DNA of 64,000 nt from JANQKX01 sp039028695. GTDB lineage: Bacteria; Pseudomonadota; Alphaproteobacteria; Kiloniellales; Kiloniellaceae. Location of the stretch: contig JBCCHN010000010.1 in NCBI GenBank assembly GCA_039028695.1, forward strand, positions 1-64,000, given 5' to 3'. Under the pieces are notes generated by a model. The model did no database searches and was not told the DNA's origin. It saw only the letters and a program-made list of their open reading frames with translations. The translations under genes were made by a program, and so were the position numbers. This document shows positions 9,083-16,694 of the stretch, one piece after another. Each line of letters starts with the position of its first letter. Within the stretch, counting starts at the first letter, position 1.

Positions 9083-9967
9083 ATGTTGAAAAACGGACAA
9101 AACGATAAAACCATCATGGCGGACATGCCGACCGGCCTGACCGAGCTGGCCCAAGAGCGGGATATTTGGGGCCCGGACGGCTTTTTGACCGATCCCATCG
9201 GCGATCACCCGGACCAGGCTCATCCTGTCTTGGCCTATGCGAGGGACCGAACGGTTCCCTTTCACATTCCCAACCATTCCCATTTTCGCGGTCAGCTCCT
9301 CTATGCCTCCAAAGGCATGATGTCGGTTCACACCTGCGATGGCCGTTGGCTAGTGCCGCCCTCTCAAGCCGTGTGGGTGCCGCCGGGCACCGAGCACGAG
9401 GTCTCCTCGAATGGTTTGTTGGCCATGCGCAGCCTCTACCTGCACCCGGGCGTTTGCTCCAGTTTGCCCGCTCGCTGTTGCGTGCTGACCGTGCCCGCCT
9501 TGTTGCGAGAACTTATTTTGCGGGCGGTCACCTTGCCCACTTTTTATGAGGAAAAAAGCCACCAAGCCCGCCTCTTAGCGGTTATTCCGGGCGAGCTGGA
9601 GGCTTTAACGCCCGAGCCTCTTTATCTGCCCCTACCCCAGGATCCGCGCCTGAAGGTGGTGACCGATTTCCTCGGCAGTCAACCCGGCGATAAACGGGAT
9701 TTAAGCGCCTGGGCCATCAAAGCAGGGGCCAGCGATCGCACACTGGCGCGCCTTTTTGTTAAGGAAACCGGGATGACATTCGGCGCCTGGCGTCAGCGGC
9801 AGCGTCTATTACTCGCCATCGCGCGCCTAGCGGAAAAAGTTCCCGTGACCACCATTGCCTACGATTTAGGCTATAATAGCCCGAGCGCCTTTATCGCCAT
9901 GTTCACCAAGGCACTTGGCACCACACCCAGTCGCTATTTGGAAAGGCATAGTGCGGATGAGCGATGA
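9083..9967 (+). CDS. AraC-family transcriptional regulator (cupin plus HTH)
   Basis: A 294-residue regulator. An N-terminal cupin-like domain contains HSHFRGQLLYAS near residue 65 and VPPSQAVWVPPGTEHEV near 90, the pattern of the NimR/YeaM subgroup. The C-terminal AraC helix-turn-helix pair (about 205-290) includes SDRTLARLFVKETGMTF and the second recognition region around AYDLGYNSPSAF. It likely controls the divergent MFS gene. The start is uncertain: the ATG at 9083 has a weak ribosome-binding site, and an internal ATG at 9116 is possible. Confidence 0.87.
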   Translation: MLKNGQNDKTIMADMPTGLTELAQERDIWGPDGFLTDPIGDHPDQAHPVLAYARDRTVPFHIPNHSHFRGQLLYASKGMMSVHTCDGRWLVPPSQAVWVPPGTEHEVSSNGLLAMRSLYLHPGVCSSLPARCCVLTVPALLRELILRAVTLPTFYEEKSHQARLLAVIPGELEALTPEPLYLPLPQDPRLKVVTDFLGSQPGDKRDLSAWAIKAGASDRTLARLFVKETGMTFGAWRQRQRLLLAIARLAEKVPVTTIAYDLGYNSPSAFIAMFTKALGTTPSRYLERHSADER

Positions 9968-10517
9968 TTTCAAAGAAAAAATCGATGCTGTGCTGCATTT
10001 TTGGTTCGAGGAGTGTCGGCCGGAACAGTGGTACAAAAAGGACACGGTTTTCGATGCTCATGTCGAGGAACGCCTAGGGGGACATCATGCCGCTGCCGCA
10101 AAGGGAGACTATGATGCCTGGAAAGAGACCGCGCGCGGTGCCTTGGCACTCACCATTCTATTGGATCAAGTGCCACGCAACATTTTTCGCGATGAGGCAC
10201 GGGCCTTTGCAACCGACGCCATGGCCCGTTCTGTTGTTCGCGATGCGTTGAGTCGTGGGTTGGATGCCCAACTATCTCAGATCGAGCGCTGTTTTTTGTA
10301 CCTGCCGTTAGAGCACAGCGAGGATCTGGCGGATCAGGAGGACACTTGCCGCCTCATGAAAGCTCTGGACGAATACCCTGCGTTTTATGACTACGCCTTG
10401 GCTCATCACCGGATTATCGATCGCTTCGGTCGCTTTCCTCACCGCAATGATATCTTGGGTCGATCCAGTACGGCCGAGGAAACTGAATTTCTCTCCCAGC
10501 CGGACTCGTCCTTTTGA
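9957..10517 (+). CDS. DUF924 family protein
   Basis: A 186-residue protein of the DUF924 family, helical and TPR-like in known structures, with no established reaction. Family hallmarks are VLHFWFEECRPEQWY at the start, LALTILLDQVPRNIFR in the middle and IIDRFGRFPHRN near the end. The chosen ATG overlaps the stop of the AraC gene by 11 bases, suggesting translational coupling. An upstream in-frame start at 9915 would lie deep inside the AraC coding region and is not preferred. Whether it shares a role with the regulator is unknown. Confidence 0.88.
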   Translation: MSDDFKEKIDAVLHFWFEECRPEQWYKKDTVFDAHVEERLGGHHAAAAKGDYDAWKETARGALALTILLDQVPRNIFRDEARAFATDAMARSVVRDALSRGLDAQLSQIERCFLYLPLEHSEDLADQEDTCRLMKALDEYPAFYDYALAHHRIIDRFGRFPHRNDILGRSSTAEETEFLSQPDSSF

Positions 10518-10768
10518 GCGAGGCCTGATGGGAATGTTTGCAAAATTACCTGGCATTGGAGTCGCCCCTGTGATATGCGCTTTAACCGTTGGTGTGGTTT
10601 TTCAGTAACACCCGGCGTGCCCGTGAAAGGCAGTATGCATGTTTGATGTGGAGACTTTGCGACGACGACCGTGACCTTTCGCTTCCCGGTGGGGGAGCCG
10701 TCATGCCGTTGACAAACTTCTCATCAATTCTCCGGACCTATGGCCGGAACACTGCGGGCCCACAAAAA

Positions 10769-11284
10769 ATGTCCTTCAAAATTCTCCCGGAAAGGCCGCA
10801 AGACGCGGTCCTCATCGACCCCCTGCTGGATCGGGCTTTCGGGTTCGACCGCAAGCAAAAAACCGTGTACCGCTTGCGCGAAGCTATCGAACCCGTGGCG
10901 GCTCTCTCTTTCTCGGCCATCGGGGACGATGGCGGATTTTTGGCCTCAATCCGCTATTGGCCGGTTGTCGCAAATCAAGATCCCGGATTGCTTTTGGGGC
11001 CACTAGCCGTGGAGCCGGCGCTTCAGGGCCAAGGTATTGGGCGGGCGCTGGTCGGACATTCCCTCAATGTGGCCCGCGACCTTGGCCATGGCTTTTGTGT
11101 CATCGTGGGGGATCCGGAGTATTATCGGCCTTTCGGCTTTAGCAATGCCTCCGCGTGTGGCCTCATTTTGCCAGGGCCGGTCGATGCGGAGCGCTTCCTG
11201 GTCGCTGAGTTAGCGCCGGACGCCCTTGAGGGCGTGTCGGGCGTGATCGCCAAGTCCATGGAACCGCAACGCCATGTTGGCTGA
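10769..11284 (+). CDS. GNAT-family N-acetyltransferase (YhbS-like)
   Basis: A predicted acetyl-CoA-dependent N-acetyltransferase of 171 residues with unknown acceptor. The fold's motif A is seen as LAVEPALQGQGIGRALV (about 80-96), followed by VIVGDPEYYRPFGF, typical of the YhbS-like subgroup. The start at 10769 fits the family N-terminus. However, an in-frame ATG at 10703 has a better ribosome-binding site (GGGGGAG) and would add 22 residues. The 185 bases before 10703 show no other gene. Confidence 0.82.
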   Translation: MSFKILPERPQDAVLIDPLLDRAFGFDRKQKTVYRLREAIEPVAALSFSAIGDDGGFLASIRYWPVVANQDPGLLLGPLAVEPALQGQGIGRALVGHSLNVARDLGHGFCVIVGDPEYYRPFGFSNASACGLILPGPVDAERFLVAELAPDALEGVSGVIAKSMEPQRHVG

Positions 11285-11366
11285 GGTGTTTCCCTTAGGC
11301 CCGCTTTTCAGTTTTAACCGCTGCAGAACTATTGCTGTTATGTCTCCCATGGGTTAGGGCTCAGCA

Positions 11367-12128
11367 ATGTTCGATCTGACGATTGACTTGACGACCCTTG
11401 CCTTTGTTGTAGGCGGTGCTTTTCTCGCTGGTTTCACCACGGGATTTGCCGGCTTTGGGACCGGCCTTGTCGCCTCGGGATTTTGGTTTCATGTCTTGCC
11501 GGCTGGTATGGTCCCGCCGCTGGTCGTGTTGGCGTCGGTGGCTGGTCAATTTATCAGTCTGATCACGCTGCGCCGTTCGTTCAATTGGCCTCGGGCACTG
11601 CCGTTCTTGCTCGGTGGCGTAATCGGTGTCCCTTTTGGCGTGGCCCTATTGGCGGTGGCCTCTCCCGGCGTTTTACGCGCATCAATCGGTGTGTTTTTAA
11701 TCCTCTACGCGACCTTTCAGCTTTTCGCAAAGTGGCAGGGTAAACTCGGGGGATGGGGTGGCCGACCGGTGGATGGCCTGATTGGAGTGGGCGGTGGTTT
11801 CCTAGGGGGCTTTTCGGGCCTTTCCGGACCGCTGCCGCTTATATGGTTGCAGCTTCGCGGCGGTCCTAGCGAGAGTCAGCGAACCATCTATCAGCCCTTT
11901 AATTTGTTGATCCTGACCTTTACCAGCGCGGCCATGGCCCTGGCCGGACAGGTGGACAAAGGTGTGCTCGATCTGGCCCTTATATCCTTACCGGCCACGA
12001 TTTTTGGTGCTTGGATTGGTGCCCGCGTCTATGGCGCGACCTCTGAAGCGGCATTTCAGCGCTTGGTCCTCGGCTTGTTATTGCTGTCAGGGGCGGTCCT
12101 GCTTTCTCAAGTCTTCGGTTTGGCTTAA
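11367..12128 (+). CDS. TauE/SafE-family membrane permease
   Basis: An integral membrane protein of 253 residues with about eight hydrophobic segments and the family's glycine-rich repeats GFTTGFAGFGTGL near residue 20 and GVGGGFLGGFSGLSGP near 140, the two inverted halves of the TauE/SafE fold. Members export sulfite, sulfoacetate or other organosulfur anions, and the substrate here is not evident. It meets the ureohydrolase gene stop-to-stop with two bases between. Confidence 0.86.
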   Translation: MFDLTIDLTTLAFVVGGAFLAGFTTGFAGFGTGLVASGFWFHVLPAGMVPPLVVLASVAGQFISLITLRRSFNWPRALPFLLGGVIGVPFGVALLAVASPGVLRASIGVFLILYATFQLFAKWQGKLGGWGGRPVDGLIGVGGGFLGGFSGLSGPLPLIWLQLRGGPSESQRTIYQPFNLLILTFTSAAMALAGQVDKGVLDLALISLPATIFGAWIGARVYGATSEAAFQRLVLGLLLLSGAVLLSQVFGLA

Positions 12129-12130
12129 GC

Positions 12131-13099
12131 CTAATGATGCCGCGGACGTAACTGTCCGTTTCGCGCGCATGCCCCGATGAAATTGCAGATCAAGCGCTCT
12201 GCGTGAACCAGCGTGAGATTGCCCACATCGTGCCTGGGCGCAATTTCGACCAGATCCATACCGACGATGGATCCTTTTCGGGAAAGTCCGTGGATGAGCT
12301 GATGAATCTGCATCCAGTCTAGGCCGCCAGGTGTTGGTGACATGACACCCGGCATGATAGCGGGGTCTAGGCCGTCCGCGTCAATAGTTAGGTAAAAAGG
12401 ACCGCCGTCGCCGATTTGAGATAAGACCCAATCCATACCCCGCCTGTGCATCTCGTAAGCGGTGATAATCTTGCCGCCGTGGCGGCGGGCCTCCTTCACC
12501 TCATCCGTCACCAAGCTACCAATGCCGCGGATGCCAATTTGGACGATTTGATCGATCCAGGCCATTTCGGATGCGCGCCTTATGGGGCTGCGAAAGCCTT
12601 CCCGCACCCCCTTTGATTCGTCCCGCCAGTCCAAATGAGCATCTACGTGAACCAGAGTGATCGGCCTATTTAAACACTTTGTGGCCCGCAGGACTGGAAT
12701 GGTCACGCCGTGATCTCCGCCCAGTGTGACAACTGTGGCGCCCCTCTCAAAAATCATATTCGCGACGGTTGTTGCGCGCCGATAGTGCACCTGCGGATCA
12801 GAAGGATCCGCGGTAACGTTGCCGCAGTCGACGACTGTTATGGCCTGATTGTTCAGAAGGGGACCGTCCAAATCCCAATCGAAACGCTCGCGACTGTAAG
12901 GACTTTGATCCGAATTGCACCGAAGCCTGTCCGGCGCCAGACTTTGATCGTTGGGCGCTCCCTTCGAGTCGTAGGGTAAGCCAAAAGGAACACCCAGGAT
13001 CGCAATATCCGCCTTAAGGTCTTCCACGTTTAGGGCCAAGGGAAAATTTAGAAAGGTATATCCGGGCTCCTGCGGCGCTTGCGTCAGCATCTGGGTCAT
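12131..13099 (-). CDS. Ureohydrolase (agmatinase/arginase family)
   Basis: A manganese-dependent hydrolase that releases urea from a guanidino compound. The binuclear metal ligands are all visible: GGDHGVTIP near residue 127, DAHLDWRD near 153 and TIDADGLDPA near 237. The sequence is closer in style to agmatinase or guanidinobutyrase than to arginase, but the exact substrate is not decidable by eye. The ATG at 13099 (322 residues) is preceded by AAGGGAT at a fair distance. The longer in-frame start at 13150 lacks a ribosome-binding site. It is divergent from a class III aminotransferase gene, so a two-step pathway is plausible. Confidence 0.87.
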   Translation of the reverse strand: MTQMLTQAPQEPGYTFLNFPLALNVEDLKADIAILGVPFGLPYDSKGAPNDQSLAPDRLRCNSDQSPYSRERFDWDLDGPLLNNQAITVVDCGNVTADPSDPQVHYRRATTVANMIFERGATVVTLGGDHGVTIPVLRATKCLNRPITLVHVDAHLDWRDESKGVREGFRSPIRRASEMAWIDQIVQIGIRGIGSLVTDEVKEARRHGGKIITAYEMHRRGMDWVLSQIGDGGPFYLTIDADGLDPAIMPGVMSPTPGGLDWMQIHQLIHGLSRKGSIVGMDLVEIAPRHDVGNLTLVHAERLICNFIGACARNGQLRPRHH

Positions 13100-13217
13100 A
13101 GGATTATCCCTTTCTTCAATGGAACCTGGCTTGACTAAATTTGAATTCATATAAGACTGGCAACGGTGGAAAATGAGCGCCTCAGCCCTTTTTTGACTTT
13201 AGCCGATCAGAAGGCCG

Positions 13218-14570
13218 ATGTTGGAACTTGGAGAGAACTTTCGCAACCATTGGATCTATGACTGGGCAAACGCCGAGGATCTTCGGGTAATCCAGCGAGA
13301 CCGCGATAACACTTTACGTCAGGCGCATAATCACCCGGCTCTTCTGGCGATCGAATCAGCACAGGGATCCCATGTTGTAGACCGATCGGGCCGACGCTAT
13401 TTGGATCTGCATGGCAATAACTGCCATCACATCGGACATCGTCACCCACTGGTTATCGAGGCACTTGTTCGCCAGCTCGGCCAACTGTCTTTTAATACGC
13501 GTGGCTTTACCAATTCATCGTTTGTCGCGCTGGCCGAACGCCTGGCCTCCCTTTGGCCTGGGAGGGACGGGCGGGTTTTCCTGACACCGGGCGGCGCGGC
13601 CGCGGTCGAATTGGCACTCTCTCTCGCGCGTGTGCATAGTGGCCGTCACAAGATCATTGCCTTTGAAGATTGCTATCACGGTCAGAGCCTTGGGGCCATG
13701 AGCCTTGCCACGCCTGATCATCACGGCTCGCCGCGCCTTGGCCCTTTGCTGCCCGGCGTCTTCCATGTTCCTTCTTACAAACCGTCCAAGAATTCGGCTG
13801 CGGAAACCTTCAACGACCCGGCTCTGGCGGCGCGCCGTTCAATGGAAAAAATCACGGAAAGCATGGAGCAAAACAGTGATATCGCCTGCTTAATCGGCGA
13901 GACCATCGCAAACGGGGGTTATCATCCGCCACCTTGGTTCTGGCCTGAGGTGGAGGCTCTGTGTAGGCAGCATTCCGTGCTGCTGATCTTGGACGAAATC
14001 CCGACAGGACTGGGTAAGACCGGAGCCTTTTTCAATAGCAGCCATTTTTCTTTGACACCGGATATTACGGTAATTGGAAAAGCGCTCGGCGGTGCGGCGA
14101 TGCCGGTGGCGGCCGTGGTCGCGAGCGCGGAACTGGACAGTGCGCCCGAGTTAGGGCTCGGCTACTATACTCATGAAAAAAATCCCCTAATGGCTTGTGC
14201 CGCCCTCACCACGATCGGCATCATTCAAGACGAAAAATTGCCTGAACGTTCCCTTTCTCTCGGTGCCGAATTACTAGAAGATTTAAAAGCAATTCAAAAT
14301 CGATATGGTGACCTTGTTCGGATGGTTCGCGGAACCGGGCTTATTTTAAGCTTGGATTTCGCTGAGGGTTTGAACAGAGGGTTCAACGAGCCTAGTCCGG
14401 CTCAAAGGGTCTTTTATCGCTGTCTGGAAAAAGGCTTGATCCTCAATTATGCGGGGGCCGGGCCGACCGTCGCACTGTCTTTCCCGCTGAATGTTGATCG
14501 AGCCGATGCGAATTGGGCTCTTGAGGTCCTGGCGGACAGTTTCGCCGAGGTCGCGCTTGACCGACCGTAG
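13218..14570 (+). CDS. Class III PLP-dependent aminotransferase family enzyme
   Basis: A 450-residue pyridoxal-phosphate enzyme of the class III family. LDEIPTGLGKTG near residue 259 carries the cofactor-binding Asp, and VIGKALGG near 287 the Schiff-base lysine. The early HGNNCHHIGHRHP segment near 64 resembles the subgroup that includes the hydroxy-aminoethylphosphonate ammonia-lyase PbfA and phospholyases. Standard aminotransferases would usually show a GIAV-type sequence there. No phosphonate genes accompany it. Its divergent partner is a ureohydrolase, which points rather to polyamine or guanidino amine metabolism. The ATG follows AGAAGG closely. Confidence 0.85.
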   Translation: MLELGENFRNHWIYDWANAEDLRVIQRDRDNTLRQAHNHPALLAIESAQGSHVVDRSGRRYLDLHGNNCHHIGHRHPLVIEALVRQLGQLSFNTRGFTNSSFVALAERLASLWPGRDGRVFLTPGGAAAVELALSLARVHSGRHKIIAFEDCYHGQSLGAMSLATPDHHGSPRLGPLLPGVFHVPSYKPSKNSAAETFNDPALAARRSMEKITESMEQNSDIACLIGETIANGGYHPPPWFWPEVEALCRQHSVLLILDEIPTGLGKTGAFFNSSHFSLTPDITVIGKALGGAAMPVAAVVASAELDSAPELGLGYYTHEKNPLMACAALTTIGIIQDEKLPERSLSLGAELLEDLKAIQNRYGDLVRMVRGTGLILSLDFAEGLNRGFNEPSPAQRVFYRCLEKGLILNYAGAGPTVALSFPLNVDRADANWALEVLADSFAEVALDRP

Positions 14571-14576
14571 GAGGAT

Positions 14577-16694
14577 TTATTTGCCTTCCCGGTACCAGGT
14601 GCTCAATGTTAACGCCAGTAATAGCGCCAAAACCAATAAAGCGGGCAATAAGGGTACACTCTTGGCGCCTGCTACTTCATAGGCCTCTTGCGCGGCGATG
14701 CCGATCCAATTGGGACCTGAGGAATCCCGGTCGGCGCGAACTTTACGAACACTCGGCAAGGTTCGGTCCGCGAGAGGATAAATGCTGCCCCGGCTGGCCT
14801 GGGCAAGGGGACGCAGCTTCGTGGCGCTGGAGCGTAAGTCCCTATACTCAAGAGGATTGGGCGGACCGGCCACGGCCAGGGCCGTGCGCGCATCGTCTTC
14901 CACCCGATAAAGACCGAATTCCTCGGCGGGCAATGCCCCGGTGGCGCGGCCATCGTCACGAGCCGGCAGGGCCAGCGGTACGATCTGTCCAGACGGTGTG
15001 GTGATCCGCACTTCGCTCGCCTCGCCGGACAGGGAGCGGCGTTCGATTTTCAGTTGGCCATCCTCCACCCGGGCAATGAGTTCTTCCTCTTCAAGGTCCG
15101 GCTCTTTCATCAGCCAGTGGGCAATACGGCGCAGCAATTCAGCCTGCGGCCCGCCGCCTTCAAATCCCCGCGACCAGAGCCACATGTGGTCGCTCATGAT
15201 CTGAGCAACCCGGCCCTCGCCCACCCGATCCAAAATAATTAAGGGCCGCTCCTGCACTCCACTCATCACCACCGTACCGCTGCGTCCATGGCCATCCACC
15301 TGGCGAAACCATCGGCCCCAGGTCGGCCCACTGTCGCCTCGGTTGCGGCCGGTCAGGTCCGCTGTGACGGGATGACGACCACCCAATTCCGTCACGATAG
15401 GTTGGAATCCCTCCTCAAAGATCTCCCCGCTGGGCTCGCCGGGCATGACCCGCCCCAAGGGCGAACGGAAGAGGGAGAGGGGCGTCGCAAAGGTCGGTCC
15501 CACGGCTTCCAAAAAGGCGCCACCGTCCTCGACATATTGAGCAATGTTATCCAGGTAAATGGTGGGCAGGACACCACGGCGCCGATAGCGGTCGAAGATC
15601 ACCAGATCGAATTCGTCCAGCTTAACTTCAAAAAGCTCGCGTGTGGGAAAGGCAATTAGGGAGAGTTCACGGATCGGTGTGCCGTCTTGCTTTTCCGGCG
15701 GTCGTAGGATGGTGAAGTGTACCAGGTCGACCGCCGGGTCGGATTTTAGAATATTGCGCCATGCCCGTTCACCGGCGTGGGGTTCGCCGGATACCAACAA
15801 TACTCGCAAGCGCTCGCGCACGCCATTGACCACCACCGCGGCTCGATTGTTGATCAAGCTCAATTCTTGCGGACCCTCGGACACCTCCAACTCCAAAACA
15901 CTGGGCCCGCGCCGATCCAGCTCAAATTCCACTTCCTGTTCCTGTCCGAGCGCGATTTCGATCTCCCGAATAACCTCTCCGTCCTGACGCAGGGTCAGTT
16001 GGGCAATCCCAATCCCGCTGGGTGCGGCGGCGTTCTCCGGCGCCAGGTCTTGAGCCAAGACAGTCAGGCTTTGGGGCTTGCCCACAATGCCGAAGGTTGG
16101 TGCCTTGGTTACCGCCAGCACTCGGTCACCTTCGCCGGCCTCACCCGTGAGCAAGAGGTGCAAGGGCCCGCCTATTCCCAGATCGCTATAGTTTTCAGGG
16201 ACATCGTGGATTTGCCCATCGCTGACCACGATCAGTCCGGCAATGCGCTGGCGTGGCAGGTCGGCCATGGCACGTTTTATTGTCTCAAAAAGGGCCGTTC
16301 CTTTATCTTCGGCAAGGGTGGTCCCATTCGGGGTCAAGCTGTCTTGCGAGCGACCGCCGCGGACCACGCGCAGGTCCGTGTCCGGCAAGGTTTCGATTTG
16401 CTCTATTAGATGGGGCACCACTGTCGCGGTTTGTTCGCCGCGCGGTGGGATGTTCTGGCTTTGGCTTTCGTCCACGACCAGCACCACCATGTCGCTCAAA
16501 GCGCGACGTTCTTCCTCGATCAAGGACGGATTGGCCAAGATTGCCAGCAGCAAGGCCAATAACAGGCCCCGTAATCCCCAACCGGGCGCGCTGCGAAAGG
16601 CTCCGATCAGAACCAAAAGGACGGCTAGGCCGGCCAGCACCCCCAAGGCGGCCCATGGCAGGAAAGGGGCCCAATTGAGAGACAAGGCGCTCAT
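14577..16694 (-). CDS. Membrane-anchored VWA-like protein of the moxR/DUF4159 cluster
   Basis: A 705-residue membrane protein. Two N-terminal helices (about 8-30 and 40-57) are followed by a von Willebrand A-like domain whose MIDAS signature DESQS (DxSxS) at about 74-78 is intact, with the later VSDGQ near 160. A glutamine-amidotransferase-like domain (about 290-440) begins with LRVLLVSGEPHAGERAW, and one helix lies at the C-terminus (about 680-698). The start overlaps the stop of the upstream gene by four bases (ATGA), showing coupling. It is the last gene of the moxR operon. The function is unknown, probably protein complex assembly at the membrane. Confidence 0.8.
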   Translation of the reverse strand: MSALSLNWAPFLPWAALGVLAGLAVLLVLIGAFRSAPGWGLRGLLLALLLAILANPSLIEEERRALSDMVVLVVDESQSQNIPPRGEQTATVVPHLIEQIETLPDTDLRVVRGGRSQDSLTPNGTTLAEDKGTALFETIKRAMADLPRQRIAGLIVVSDGQIHDVPENYSDLGIGGPLHLLLTGEAGEGDRVLAVTKAPTFGIVGKPQSLTVLAQDLAPENAAAPSGIGIAQLTLRQDGEVIREIEIALGQEQEVEFELDRRGPSVLELEVSEGPQELSLINNRAAVVVNGVRERLRVLLVSGEPHAGERAWRNILKSDPAVDLVHFTILRPPEKQDGTPIRELSLIAFPTRELFEVKLDEFDLVIFDRYRRRGVLPTIYLDNIAQYVEDGGAFLEAVGPTFATPLSLFRSPLGRVMPGEPSGEIFEEGFQPIVTELGGRHPVTADLTGRNRGDSGPTWGRWFRQVDGHGRSGTVVMSGVQERPLIILDRVGEGRVAQIMSDHMWLWSRGFEGGGPQAELLRRIAHWLMKEPDLEEEELIARVEDGQLKIERRSLSGEASEVRITTPSGQIVPLALPARDDGRATGALPAEEFGLYRVEDDARTALAVAGPPNPLEYRDLRSSATKLRPLAQASRGSIYPLADRTLPSVRKVRADRDSSGPNWIGIAAQEAYEVAGAKSVPLLPALLVLALLLALTLSTWYREGK

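Noticed and set aside
10387..10608. Frame overlapping the end of the DUF924 gene with hydrophobic residues
   Set aside because: It is an alternative frame of the conserved DUF924 C-terminus and lacks a ribosome-binding site.
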